37,168 nucleotides of DNA from Cupriavidus gilardii J11 (GCF_007829435.1 NZ_VLJN01000056.1:23037-60204); one strand, 5' to 3'. Numbered from the stretch's first letter, positions 1-11,008 are shown. A program made the numbers and translations. Notes: generated from the sequence alone by a model not told the origin.

Positions 1-1149
1 GGGTGGGTTCCGTGGAAGCGCCGGTCTTGGCCGTAGCCGCGGCCCGGCCGCCGTTGTTCTCGGCGATGATCCGTGCGATCAGCGCGTCGGCGTCGCGGCC
101 GACCTTGTCATAGACGTCCGTCTTCAAGGGGGACGTGGCGGTGGTCGCCGAGGCAGTCGCCATCGCGGCGCCATGCTCGTCCCGCACATCGACGGTGACG
201 TTCATCGACAGGCCGATGCGCAGCGGGTGCGCCTTCAGTTCCTGCGGATCGAGCGCGATGCGCACCGGCAGGCGCTGCACCACCTTGATCCAGTTGCCGG
301 TGGCGTTCTGCGCCGGCAGCAGCGAGAACGCCGAGCCGGTGCCCGCCGAGAAGCCCGCCACCTTGCCGTGGTACTCCACGTCCGAGCCGTACACGTCGGC
401 ATGCAGGGTCACCGGCTGGCCGATGCGCATATGCTCGATCTGCACCTCCTTGAAGTTCGCATCGACCCACACCTGGTCCAGCGGCACCACGGCCATCAGC
501 GGCGCGCCCGGGCTGACGCGCTGGCCGACCTGAACCGAGCGCTTGGCCACATAGCCGGTGACCGGCGCGGGCAGCTCCGAGCGCGCATAGGCCAGGTAGG
601 CGGCGCGCAGATTCGCGGCGGCCCGCTCCACGTTCGGGTGCTTCTCGACCGAGGTCTGGTCGGTCAGCGCCTTGTTCGATGCCAGCTGCTCACGCGCGGC
701 CAGCAGCGCCGATTCCGCGGCCTGCAACGTGGTGCGCGCGTGCGCCAGTTCCTCGCTGGACACGGCGCCCGAGCCGGCGATCGCCTGGCGACGCTTCAGG
801 TCCTCTTGCGCCCGCGCCACGTCGGCCTGGCGCAGCGCCACATTGGCGGCCAGCGAGCCGTTGTTGACGTAGAGGGTGCGCACTTCGCGCACTGCCTGGG
901 CAAGCTGGGCCTCCGCCTGTTGCAGCGTGACCTGGCTATCCGCGCGATCCAGCTGGATCAGCGGCTGGCCGGCGTTGACCTGCTGGGTATCGTCGGCGCC
1001 GATGGCCACCACGGTGCCGGCCACCAGCGGCGTCACCTGGACCACGTTGCCCGCGACGTAGGCGTCGTCGGTGTTCTCGAAGTGGCGGGCATAGGCGGCC
1101 CAGTAGCCGCGGTGGCCGCGTTCGTCGCGGTATCGGTCTTATCGTTCAT
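1..1149 (-). pseudogene. emrA: EmrA/HlyD-family multidrug efflux membrane-fusion adaptor, 5' end disrupted, 3' end cut by window edge
   Basis: This is a periplasmic adaptor of the HlyD/EmrA type. It would bridge an inner-membrane MFS pump (EmrB, probably beyond the left edge) to the outer-membrane channel encoded just upstream. The reading frame from about 1138 down to 1 gives a clean EmrA body: the TDDAYVAGNVVQVTP strand, a long Ala/Gln-rich coiled-coil hairpin, then the second lipoyl half (PAPVTGYVAKRSVQVGQRV) and a beta-barrel region. The family normally starts with a short cytosolic tail and one transmembrane helix. Here the only suitable ATG (1149-1147) reads MNDKTDTATNAATAAT, then enters the wrong frame and stops, while the EmrA frame has a TAA at 1141-1139 and no start before it. 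The anchor helix is absent, so the gene looks frameshifted by a deletion. An internal GTG at 1045 would make an anchorless fragment. Sequencing error is the main alternative. Confidence 0.7.
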
Positions 1150-1204
1150 GTTGAGCTCGCAAAAACAATGTCAGTTGTCTGGTTCGGATGTCTCTGTGCC
1201 GGGG

Positions 1205-2746
<1,542 letters not shown>

Positions 2747-2774
2747 GGGATACGGAAAATCAAAAAGCAGTCAA

Positions 2775-2806
2775 GCGACGCGGCAATGAAGCGACGCGGC
2801 AATGAA
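2775..2806. repeat. 16-bp tandem repeat between the efflux lipoprotein and marR
   Basis: GCGACGCGGCAATGAA occurs twice head to tail (2775-2790 and 2791-2806) and decays into a third partial copy up to about 2819. It sits in the 108-bp gap between the marR stop and the start of the outer-membrane lipoprotein. It would therefore be in the mRNA leader of the lipoprotein if the genes are cotranscribed. Confidence 0.85.
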
Positions 2807-2854
2807 GCGATGTCAATGAGAGAATCGGATGGCTTGCGAGCCTTGGCGGGGCCG

Positions 2855-3331
2855 CTATCCGCTGTTGTTCGCCAGCACCCGCTGCAACATGCCTCGCAGC
2901 ACGTCGATTTCGTCGGGCGTGAAATCGCGGAAGCGCCGGTTCAGCACCCGGCAGAAGAGGGCGGGCAGCTGCTGCATGACCGCATGGCCGGCTGGCGTGA
3001 TGCTCAGTTCGACGATGCGGCGATCCACCTCGCTGCGCTCGCGCTTGACGAGTCCACGCTTTTCCATGCGGCTGACCAGTCGCGTGACGGAACCCATATC
3101 GGTGTTCATTTCCCGTCCCAGGTCCGTCACCGTGCGGGCGCGGTCGTTCGCCAGCATCATGAGGCAGGTCGCCTGCGCATGCGTGATGTCCAGGGCGGCG
3201 GCTTCCTGTTCGACGTCGTTGGTCAGCGCGATCTTGGCCCGTGACAGCAGATAGCCAACGCTGCTGCACATCTGCCACGCCTCGGGGTCGAACAGCGGTG
3301 CGCCTTCGGGCCGGTCTGAAGATTCGCTCAT
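2855..3331 (-). CDS. MarR-family transcriptional regulator
   Basis: This 158-residue winged-helix regulator of the MarR/EmrR type is expected to bind DNA as a dimer and release it when a phenolic or drug ligand binds. The wHTH spans roughly residues 50-115, with a helix LGREMNTDMGSVTRLVSRMEKRG as the likely recognition region and a wing rich in basic residues (RERSEVDRRIVEL). The ATG at 3331 is preceded by AGG six bases upstream. A longer reading from a TTG at 3385 has no ribosome-binding site and adds residues not expected in the family. It is the first gene of the minus-strand efflux locus, so local repression of that pump is the natural inference. Palindromic elements lie just upstream. 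Confidence 0.9.
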   Translation of the reverse strand: MSESSDRPEGAPLFDPEAWQMCSSVGYLLSRAKIALTNDVEQEAAALDITHAQATCLMMLANDRARTVTDLGREMNTDMGSVTRLVSRMEKRGLVKRERSEVDRRIVELSITPAGHAVMQQLPALFCRVLNRRFRDFTPDEIDVLRGMLQRVLANNSG

Positions 3332-3334
3332 TTC

Positions 3335-3420
3335 TTGCCTATGCAATCTTTGTCGAGGCAAATATATGCTTCTGCTCAACTGCAAGCAAGGATGTCAATA
3401 CGTCGTTGCATATGTCGCAA
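3335..3420. promoter_or_regulatory. Candidate MarR operator region (TTGC...GCAA palindromes)
   Basis: Three short dyads cluster upstream of marR: TTGCCTATGCAA (3335-3346, over the ribosome-binding site), GCAAATATATGC (3358-3369) and TTGCATATGTCGCAA (3406-3420). The first, read on the minus strand, and the third share TTGCATA...GCAA. MarR proteins commonly bind such AT-centred dyads in their own promoters. That this regulator binds here is inference. Confidence 0.45.
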
Positions 3421-3558
3421 TAATGTGACGAGGCCGTCGCGCGGAAGGTGCGCAATGCTGCTCACGTGCTTGCAACTGTCAACGGCCGTCCGGCTTTTCG
3501 GTTGACGGCTCCCGCACGCCGTCCCAACAGGACCCGCAGGTTTTGCGCCGCAACATGC

Positions 3559-3564
3559 TAGAAT
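3559..3564 (+). promoter_or_regulatory. Probable -10 box of typA
   Basis: TAGAAT (3559-3564), preceded by TGC, lies 43 bases upstream of the typA ATG. No convincing -35 hexamer is visible at the usual 16-18 bp distance, so the call rests on the -10 alone. Confidence 0.4.
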
Positions 3565-3607
3565 GGCGGGTTAATTATTTGATGCCCAGCTTCAAGCGAG
3601 AGCCGCA

Positions 3608-5428
<1,821 letters not shown>

Positions 5429-5451
5429 ATGCCGGTTCGGACCGACGGATG

Positions 5452-5483
5452 AAAACCGCACCCCTCGGGGTGCGGTTTTTTTT
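5452..5483 (+). terminator. Rho-independent terminator of typA
   Basis: A perfect stem CCGCACCCC/GGGGTGCGG (5456-5464 and 5467-5475) with a two-base loop is preceded by AAAA and followed by eight T. It could work in both directions, but only typA points into it. Confidence 0.92.
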
Positions 5484-5490
5484 CGACGTT

Positions 5491-5532
5491 CTCTCCCGCA
5501 AAGCGTGAGAGGGGTCGGGGGTGAGGGCAGTC
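5491..5532. repeat. REP-like palindromic element, copy A (partial)
   Basis: The core CTCTCCCGCAAAGCGTGAGA is followed by GGGG and then GTGAGGGCAGTCA. It matches four other intergenic sequences in this window (around 13492, 19614, 31074 and 33942). It lies directly after the typA terminator. Confidence 0.75.
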
Positions 5533-5623
5533 ACCGCAAACCACGGGGCTACAACACCAAAACCCCCAATCCCACTGGTGTAAAGTTTCGCCCTGCATCC
5601 CCGGAACCTCAGGAACTGTCGCG

Positions 5624-6712
5624 ATGACCGAATTTGTAGCAACCGAAGTGCAGGGTGGAGTTGGATACCTTACGCTGACTCGCCCGCAAGCCCTCAATGC
5701 GCTGTCGCTCGACATGGTGCGCGCCATCACGCAGGCACTGGATCAATGGGCCGCCGATCCGCAGGTGCATGCCGTGGTCGTCGCGGGCGCCGGTGGCAAG
5801 GCGTTCTGCGCAGGGGGCGATATCCGCTTCTTCCACCGTGCCGCACTGGCCGGCGATCCGGAACTGGACCGCTTCTTCGCGGAGGAGTACGCGCTGAACC
5901 ACAAGATCCACCGCTACCCGAAACCGTATATCGCGCTGATGGACGGCGTGGTGATGGGCGGCGGCATGGGCATTTCGCAGGGCGCGCGCCGGCGACTCGT
6001 TACCGACCGCACCAAGATGGCCATGCCGGAAACCAATATCGGCCTGTTTCCAGACGTCGGCGGCGGCTGGTTCCTGGCCCGCACGCCCGGTCACATCGGC
6101 GAATATCTCGGCCTCACCGGAGCGGTGATCCACGCGGACGACGCGCTGTACGCCGGCCTTGCCGATGGCTTCGTCCCGGCTAACGCGCTGGCCGAACTGG
6201 CCGTGTCGCTGCGCGGCACCCGGTTCGACAGCGGCGACGCCGTTCTGGCGGCCGTCGACGCCTGCGTCGCGCGGCACCGCGATGCCTGCGATCCGTCCAG
6301 CTGCATGCTGGCGCGCGAGCGCGAGCCCATTGACGCCGCCTTTGGCGCAGCGACCGTGATGGAAATCGTCGCCATCGTCAGCGACGGCAATACCGACTGG
6401 GCCGCGCAGACGGCCGCCACGCTGCGCTCGCGTTCGCCGCTGATGCTTTGCGTCACGCTGGAGCAGATCCGTCGGGCACGGGCCATGACCCTCGAGGATG
6501 AGCTGCGCATGGAGCTGGACATGATGCACGACGTCTTTCGCTACGGCGACGGCGTGGAAGGCATCCGGGCACTGGCGGTGGACAAGGACCACGCGCCGAA
6601 ATGGCGGCCGGCGCGGCTGGACGAGGTGGAACGCGCGCGCGTGATGGCGTTTTTCGACAGCCCCTGGCGCAGCGAGGATCATCCGCTGGCGTCGTTGTCG
6701 TCGGCCCTGTAG
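5624..6712 (+). CDS. Enoyl-CoA hydratase/isomerase family protein, 3-hydroxyisobutyryl-CoA hydrolase type
   Basis: This 362-residue crotonase-fold protein most resembles 3-hydroxyisobutyryl-CoA hydrolase (ECH_2 family), which releases 3-hydroxyisobutyrate from its CoA ester in valine catabolism. Oxyanion-hole segments are seen at FCAGGDIRFF (61-70) and GGGMGIS (112-118). The segment MPETNIGLFPDVGGG carries Glu136 and Asp144, eight residues apart, as in the catalytic pair of the hydrolase. It is longer than simple enoyl-CoA hydratases (about 260 residues) and has the extra C-terminal helices of the ECH_2 group. AGGA lies upstream of the ATG. No other valine-pathway gene is adjacent, so the exact acyl-CoA substrate is inferred from the family only. 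Confidence 0.88.
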   Translation: MTEFVATEVQGGVGYLTLTRPQALNALSLDMVRAITQALDQWAADPQVHAVVVAGAGGKAFCAGGDIRFFHRAALAGDPELDRFFAEEYALNHKIHRYPKPYIALMDGVVMGGGMGISQGARRRLVTDRTKMAMPETNIGLFPDVGGGWFLARTPGHIGEYLGLTGAVIHADDALYAGLADGFVPANALAELAVSLRGTRFDSGDAVLAAVDACVARHRDACDPSSCMLAREREPIDAAFGAATVMEIVAIVSDGNTDWAAQTAATLRSRSPLMLCVTLEQIRRARAMTLEDELRMELDMMHDVFRYGDGVEGIRALAVDKDHAPKWRPARLDEVERARVMAFFDSPWRSEDHPLASLSSAL

Positions 6713-6855
6713 CCGCACGATGTGATGTGCAAGCCCCGCTAACGGGGAATCTGCTGCATTGCCACTATCGCGGTAGAGTGTTGGCTGGGTCGGCGCCCCG
6801 CGCCGGTCCGGCAGTCTTGCCCTTGTTCGATCACCGACACGAAAAGGAAAGCACG

Positions 6856-7416
6856 ATGAGCACTCCCCGAGACGTCGCGGTACTGGTAGGCAGTCTCCGC
6901 AAGGAATCCTATAACCGAAAGCTTGCGCTGGCCCTGGCGCAACTCGCACCAGCCGAACTCAAGCTCGACATCGTCGAGATCGGGCAGTTGCCGCTATACA
7001 ACGAGGATGTCGACGTCTCGCCGCCTGACGCGTGGACGGCGTTCCGGGACCGCATCCGCCGCGCCGATGCGGTGCTCTTCGTGACGCCGGAGTACAACCG
7101 ATCGGTACCGGCTCCACTGAAAAATGCCATCGATGTCGGCTCGCGCCCGTACGGCAAGAGCGCCTGGGACCGCAAGCCCGGGGCCGTGATCAGCGCCTCG
7201 CCGGGCGCTATCGGAGGGTTCGGCGCCAATCACCACCTGCGGCAGTCCCTGGTGTTCCTCAACGTGCCGGCGATGCAGATGCCCGAAGCCTATATCGGCG
7301 GCGTGGACAAGCTGTTCAACGACCAGGGCGGCATCGGCAACGAGTCGACCCGCGCCTTCCTCGACAAATTCCTCACCAGCTTCGCCGCCTGGATCGAGAA
7401 AAACACCGCGACTTGA
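6856..7416 (+). CDS. NAD(P)H-dependent FMN reductase (chromate/quinone/azo reductase-like)
   Basis: This 186-residue flavodoxin-fold oxidoreductase belongs to the FMN_red family, which includes ChrR-like and azoreductase-like enzymes that reduce FMN, quinones or chromate with NAD(P)H. The phosphate-binding loop is GSLRKESYNRKLA (12-24), and the flavin-contact segment VTPEYNRSVPAPLKNAID is typical of the family. The ATG at 6856 follows AAGGAAAG and gives the family's usual length. The frame stays open upstream to 6601, but that overlaps the previous gene and lacks family sequence. There is no clear operon partner. The physiological substrate cannot be told from sequence. Confidence 0.92.
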   Translation: MSTPRDVAVLVGSLRKESYNRKLALALAQLAPAELKLDIVEIGQLPLYNEDVDVSPPDAWTAFRDRIRRADAVLFVTPEYNRSVPAPLKNAIDVGSRPYGKSAWDRKPGAVISASPGAIGGFGANHHLRQSLVFLNVPAMQMPEAYIGGVDKLFNDQGGIGNESTRAFLDKFLTSFAAWIEKNTAT

Positions 7417-7513
7417 ATCAACTTCTTCTGATCGGCGCCGGTGTGCTGCTTGAGCCACCCTACCGAGGTAGGGAAACGCTTAATACCGCTCACCGGACGC
7501 CGTAAACATCGAT

Positions 7514-7834
7514 ATGGATCCAAGCGACATCTCTCCCGATTCCGCGGCCAATGCCGAACTGGTCGGCATCTGGGCAACGGCATCCCCGGCGCTGCTGGCC
7601 TCGGTGCTGAACAACGCGCTCGACGCCGAAGACCTGTCAGGCTTCGCATCGCTGCTGTCCGACATCGCGCGGGATCGCGGCCTGAAGGGCGCGCGCGGCT
7701 CGCATCAGTCGATCTACGACATGCCGTACGCGAGCCTGTTGCCCCGGCAGCAGCATCTGCTGGCCGATGCGTTCGATTTGTTTATCAAGCTGGGGCTGGA
7801 ACTGCAGCCGAGGAAGCCGCGGTTGGTGGATTGA
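7514..7834 (+). CDS. Hypothetical protein, small acidic helical
   Basis: This 106-residue protein has no motif I recognise. It is predicted to be mostly helical and acidic at the N-terminus (MDPSDISPDSAANAELVGIW), with no signal peptide or membrane segment. Codon use is GC-rich like the core genes around it, which supports a real gene. The ATG follows about 100 bases of non-coding sequence after the FMN reductase. There is no strong ribosome-binding site. The gene ends close to a convergent hicB gene. Confidence 0.7.
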   Translation: MDPSDISPDSAANAELVGIWATASPALLASVLNNALDAEDLSGFASLLSDIARDRGLKGARGSHQSIYDMPYASLLPRQQHLLADAFDLFIKLGLELQPRKPRLVD

Positions 7835-7855
7835 CGAGGCCGTGGGCCCAAAAGG

Positions 7856-7879
7856 AAAGCCCGCTTTGCATTGGGCTTT
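7856..7879. terminator. Weak hairpin between convergent genes
   Basis: AAAGCCC (7856-7862) pairs with GGGCTTT (7873-7879) around a ten-base loop between the convergent 7514 gene and hicB. The T and A runs are short, so termination strength is uncertain. Confidence 0.35.
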
Positions 7880-7884
7880 AATGC

Positions 7885-8289
7885 CTATGCCGAGTGAGAC
7901 ATTGCGTCCATTGCTGCTCGGGCAAGAAATCCGCTGCGGGTCTCATGGCGAGACTCCACATATGCATCGATCTTGCGCAGCATGAAGCGGGGCAGGCTGA
8001 TATTGACGCGTTCCGGGGTCGTGTCGAGCTTTTCCACTTCGACATCAACCAGGGCCCAGATCGCGCCTTGATATTCCTTACGTTTCGCCAATTCCTCAAT
8101 AGCAGAGCACTGAATATCGGGAACCTCTCCCAGTTCAGCAAGCGTTTCCATATGGCCGGTAATGGCGTCCTTGGCGTTATGGATCGCGTCTTCGATGGTA
8201 TCGCCCCACGAGTGGCAGCCCGGAATATCCGGCACCGTCACACCGTAGACGCTCCCATCATCCTTATGGATCGCGATGGGAAATTCCAT
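7885..8289 (-). CDS. hicB: HicB-family antitoxin
   Basis: This 134-residue antitoxin of a type II HicAB module would neutralise HicA and autoregulate the operon. The N-terminal half is the partially degraded RNase H-like HicB fold (MEFPIAIHKDDGSVYGVTVPDIPGCHSWGDT...A). The C-terminal part RVNISLPRFMLRKIDAYVESR looks like a ribbon-helix-helix DNA-binding domain followed by GFLARAA. It lies 63 bp downstream of hicA on the same strand. The toxin-first order is normal for this family. The module sits between a core hypothetical gene and dusA, as a small mobile insertion would. Confidence 0.93.
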   Translation of the reverse strand: MEFPIAIHKDDGSVYGVTVPDIPGCHSWGDTIEDAIHNAKDAITGHMETLAELGEVPDIQCSAIEELAKRKEYQGAIWALVDVEVEKLDTTPERVNISLPRFMLRKIDAYVESRHETRSGFLARAAMDAMSHSA

Positions 8290-8352
8290 GCAGTTTTCTC
8301 CTTGCTACTGTGTCGGCTAACGGAAAATACACCGCGTCAACAAACTACCGGC

Positions 8353-8532
8353 CTACAGGCCGGCGGTTTTCAGGATGCTGCGAACCGTTCCAATCGGCAG
8401 GTCCTTCTTGGGGTGCGGGACCGTGATAAGTCCCTGCCTAGTCGGGTGTTTGAAATGATGGTGACTTCCTCTGCACCTCACTTCTTGCCATCCATCGTCT
8501 TCCAGCATCCGGATCAGCCTGGCTGAGTCCAT
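8353..8532 (-). CDS. hicA: HicA-family mRNA interferase toxin
   Basis: This 59-residue double-stranded-RNA-binding-fold toxin is expected to cleave mRNA when free of HicB. The family signature GSHHHFKHPTRQGLITVPHPKKDLPIGT is split here only by its length. The catalytic His is His24 in GSH, and the C-terminal helix SILKTAGL is complete. The ATG at 8532 is chosen because GGGAG lies nine bases upstream and the length matches the family. An ATG at 8541 abuts the same GGGAG without spacing. A -10 box and a dyad lie just upstream. All key residues are present, so the toxin looks intact. Confidence 0.93.
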   Translation of the reverse strand: MDSARLIRMLEDDGWQEVRCRGSHHHFKHPTRQGLITVPHPKKDLPIGTVRSILKTAGL

Positions 8533-8554
8533 CTGGTGCATCTCCCGTCGGCTA

Positions 8555-8588
8555 TGTGTAATTATACACAAGAGATGCGGCTGGTCGA
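8555..8588 (-). promoter_or_regulatory. hicAB promoter with overlapping operator-like dyad
   Basis: On the minus strand a perfect TATAAT (8566-8561) is preceded at 16 bp by TCGACC (4 of 6 -35 matches). The dyad TGTGTA/TACACA (8555-8560 and 8565-8570) covers the -10, which fits autorepression by the HicB C-terminal DNA-binding domain. Binding is inferred. Confidence 0.65.
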
Positions 8589-8727
8589 TGGTGCGGCCGC
8601 ATGGTGGCGGGGCCTCGTACCTCGATCAAGCGCTAATGTTAGACTGCTCGGTTTCCCTGTCGCCCGTAAAGACCCACATCCGAACTTGGTAGTGGGTGAG
8701 GCATCTGTCACAGCGAAGCCACACCAG

Positions 8728-9759
8728 ATGATTGATTCAGCAGGAAAAACGGCCGTTGCCACCCCCCGCCGTATCGCCGTCGCTCCGATGATGGACTGGA
8801 CGGACCGCCACTGTCGCACCTTCCACCGGCGGCTAAGCCGGCACGCCTGGCTGTACACCGAGATGGTCACCACCGGCGCGCTGCTGCATGGCGATGTCGC
8901 GCGCCATCTGGACTTCGACGCCAGCGAGCAGCCGGTCGCGCTGCAGCTCGGCGGCAGCGAGCCGGCCGATCTGGCAGTGGCCGCGAAGCTGGGGGAGAAG
9001 TGGGGCTACGCGGAGATCAACCTGAACTGCGGCTGCCCGTCGGAGCGCGTCCAGCGCGGGGCCTTTGGTGCGTGCCTGATGGCGGAGCCGCAATTGGTGG
9101 CCGACTGCGTGCGGGCGATGCGGGACGCCGTCAGCGTACCGGTGACCGTCAAGCATCGGATCGGCATCGACACGATCGAGCATTACGATTTCGTGCGGGA
9201 CTTCGTCGGGACGGTGGCCGATGCCGGTTGCGAAACCTTTATCGTGCATGCGCGCAACGCAATCCTGAAGGGCCTGAGTCCGAAGGAGAATCGCGAGATT
9301 CCGCCGCTGCGCTATGAAGTTGCCTACCAGCTGAAACGGGAGTTTCCGCATCTCGAAATCCTGATCAACGGTGGCATCACGCAGTACGAAGAGATCGACG
9401 GGCATCTGGCTCATGTTGATGGCGTCATGATCGGCCGCGAGGCGTATCACAACCCGTACCTGCTATCAGAGGTCGATGCGCGCTACTACGGCGATCCGGC
9501 AACGATCCCATCGCGCCTCGACGTCGAGCTGGCGATGCAGCGCTACATCGGCGAGCTGGTGGAGCGGGGCGGTTATATGGGCGCGGCCACGCGGCATATG
9601 TTGGGCCTGCATCGCGGCGTGGCGGGTGGCCGTGGCTGGCGCCGCGTGCTGTCCGACGCCCGGCGCATGCAATCGATTCGCAGTCGTGCCGGCGTGGATG
9701 CCCTGTTCGAAGAGGCGAGGGCACACCTTGGCGTCGAGCGGCCGCTACGGGCGGCGTGA
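8728..9759 (+). CDS. dusA: tRNA-dihydrouridine(20/20a) synthase DusA
   Basis: This 343-residue FMN enzyme reduces uridine to dihydrouridine in the tRNA D-loop. The N-terminal FMN-binding segment VAPMMDWTDRHCRTFHR and the core NLNCGCPSERVQRGAFGACLM are typical of DusA rather than DusB or DusC. The catalytic Cys is residue 103. KHRIG, HARNAILKGLSPKENR and the phosphate-binding DGVMIGREAYHNPY complete the TIM barrel, and a helical tRNA-binding domain follows. The ATG at 8728 gives a normal length. The frame continues upstream but into sequence of different character next to hicA. It lies directly upstream of a tRNA-His gene with its own promoter. Confidence 0.95.
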   Translation: MIDSAGKTAVATPRRIAVAPMMDWTDRHCRTFHRRLSRHAWLYTEMVTTGALLHGDVARHLDFDASEQPVALQLGGSEPADLAVAAKLGEKWGYAEINLNCGCPSERVQRGAFGACLMAEPQLVADCVRAMRDAVSVPVTVKHRIGIDTIEHYDFVRDFVGTVADAGCETFIVHARNAILKGLSPKENREIPPLRYEVAYQLKREFPHLEILINGGITQYEEIDGHLAHVDGVMIGREAYHNPYLLSEVDARYYGDPATIPSRLDVELAMQRYIGELVERGGYMGAATRHMLGLHRGVAGGRGWRRVLSDARRMQSIRSRAGVDALFEEARAHLGVERPLRAA

Positions 9760-9782
9760 GCAAAAAATTTTGTGCGCGGTAC

Positions 9783-9811
9783 TAGCCATCCGGCGCCGAT
9801 GTTCGTATAAT
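9783..9811 (+). promoter_or_regulatory. Promoter of tRNA-His
   Basis: TAGCCA (9783-9788), a 17-bp spacer and a perfect TATAAT (9806-9811) would place the transcription start about 30 bases before the mature tRNA 5' end. Confidence 0.7.
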
Positions 9812-9849
9812 CTTGGTTTCCGTCGCGCAGCAATGACGACGGTGCAGCG

Positions 9850-9925
9850 GTGGCTGTAGCTCAGTTGGTAGAGTCCAGGATTGTGATTCCTGTCGTCGTG
9901 GGTTCGAGTCCCATCAGCCACCCCA
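9850..9925 (+). tRNA. tRNA-His (anticodon GTG)
   Basis: The cloverleaf is complete. The acceptor stem GTGGCTG pairs with CAGCCAC, and the D-arm contains AGCTCAGTTGGTAGAG. The anticodon stem CAGGA/TCCTG encloses TTGTGAT with anticodon GTG, and the T-arm has GTGGGTTCGAGTCCCAT. An encoded CCA ends at 9925. The discriminator base is C, and a G at 9849 supplies the extra G-1 that histidyl-tRNA synthetase requires, both hallmarks of tRNA-His. A hairpin terminator follows 18 bases downstream. The accessory stretch starts immediately after it, and no repeat of the tRNA 3' end was found nearby. Confidence 0.97.
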
Positions 9926-9942
9926 AAGAATTCCCTTGAGAA

Positions 9943-9970
9943 ACAGCCGCTTACGACAGCGGCTGTTTTT
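9943..9970 (+). terminator. Rho-independent terminator after tRNA-His
   Basis: ACAGCCGCT (9943-9951) pairs perfectly with AGCGGCTGT (9958-9966) around a six-base loop, followed by a T run. Confidence 0.9.
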
Positions 9971-10154
9971 GCTTTCTGGGCACTTCATACAGTGCTTTGT
10001 TCCCGTCATATTCCCACGGCGGGAATCCGCTGCCCCGGTCAGTGCTGCGGTCTTGTAGCTGGGCAGTTCCATGGACTTGTAGTTTCTTGTCAATGCTTAG
10101 TTTTATCCGACGAAAGTCGGGCGAGCCGGCGTGGCATTTGTGCTCTAATGACGT
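9951..10154 (-). other. Possible 5'-truncated gene remnant
   Basis: The minus strand is open for 67 codons from just after a TGA at 10157-10155 to a TAA at 9953-9951. It ends in the protein-like segment GFPPWEYDGNKALYEVP and a basic tail, and the last codons overlap the tRNA-His terminator. There is no ATG, GTG or TTG start in the frame, so if real it is the tail of a broken gene. I do not recognise the family. Chance openness in a lower-GC region is quite possible. Confidence 0.25.
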
Positions 10155-10201
10155 TCATCGCTTAGAGAACTGAGCGTCGCAACGACACAATAAAGACAAG
10201 A

Positions 10202-11008
10202 ATGCAAGCACCGCAGGAACTAGCCGCCGAACTAGAGTTCAGCAACCGTCTTGTGGACCTATTGCGAATTCGGCACCCGAATGAGTTGGAGGTGCGTCGC
10301 ATAGAGAACGGCCTCATCCGTCTCATCGAGCAGCGCCAAGCTTCTGACTTAGCCGCTGCGTACTGCGCCTTAGCGATGGCCAAGATGCTGCGGCGTGACT
10401 CCGATGGAGCAATAGCTGCCGCCAGGAATGCCATGCACCTCGTCCCGCAGGAGAGCCTGCTGAAGGTTAATCTCCTGACCACGTTGTTGAACCTGGCCGA
10501 TATAGACGCAGCGACTGCACTCGCAGATCGCAGCATTGAACTAGCAAAGGGCAATGTCCGGCTTCTAACGGCGATCGCGTCAACCTACGTTACTGCGTTT
10601 AGGGCGGAAGACGCTGTGCGGGTCATTGAGGAGGCATCCAAAGTGGCTGAACACGTTCCAGGGTACTCCGGCGCTTTGGGTACAAAAGCACTTAAGGCTG
10701 CCTGCGCGCTCAGGGCATTGCATGGCTATGGCGATGCGGAGCTAAGAGAGCTGTTCAAGACTGCGGTGACCGTGCTGAGAGAGTTCGATGGTGTTGGGCC
10801 TCTTCGCTACACCAATGTCACTTCAGACGAAGGGTCCGTTATGCATCACTTTCACGTCATGCAAACGGCAGAGGTGTGCGCGGAGCTTGACTGGCGTATT
10901 GCAGACCGCCTTGTCGAGAACTTTGAGCGAGCCGGGGAAGAGGTGTTGACGTTCTCCTGCTTACCGCTCGGCGCGTACTTTGACCTAAACGAAGATGCCT
11001 TGGGGTAA
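10202..11008 (+). CDS. Hypothetical helical-repeat (TPR-like) protein paired with a HEPN protein
   Basis: This 268-residue soluble protein has no recognised named family. From about residue 50 to 150 it shows paired amphipathic helices with TPR-like spacing: AAAYCALAMAKMLRRDSDGAIAAARNAM followed by LLKVNLLTTLLNLADIDAATALADRSIELA and LLTAIASTYVTAFRAEDAVRVIEEA. The C-terminal third is less regular and contains an unusual His/Met-rich stretch, VMHHFHVMQTAEVCAEL. It has no signal peptide or membrane segment. Its codon use (frequent CTA, TTA, ATA and AGA) differs from flanking core genes and suggests horizontal acquisition. The stop is 12 bp before the next ATG, so it is probably cotranscribed with the HEPN gene. 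A scaffold or antitoxin-like partner role is inference. Confidence 0.8.
   Translation: MQAPQELAAELEFSNRLVDLLRIRHPNELEVRRIENGLIRLIEQRQASDLAAAYCALAMAKMLRRDSDGAIAAARNAMHLVPQESLLKVNLLTTLLNLADIDAATALADRSIELAKGNVRLLTAIASTYVTAFRAEDAVRVIEEASKVAEHVPGYSGALGTKALKAACALRALHGYGDAELRELFKTAVTVLREFDGVGPLRYTNVTSDEGSVMHHFHVMQTAEVCAELDWRIADRLVENFERAGEEVLTFSCLPLGAYFDLNEDALG

Noticed and set aside
1-20. Similarity of the window's first bases (GGGTGGGTTCC) to its last (GGGGTGGGTTTG)
   Set aside because: Short G/T-rich match inside emrA, best explained by chance.
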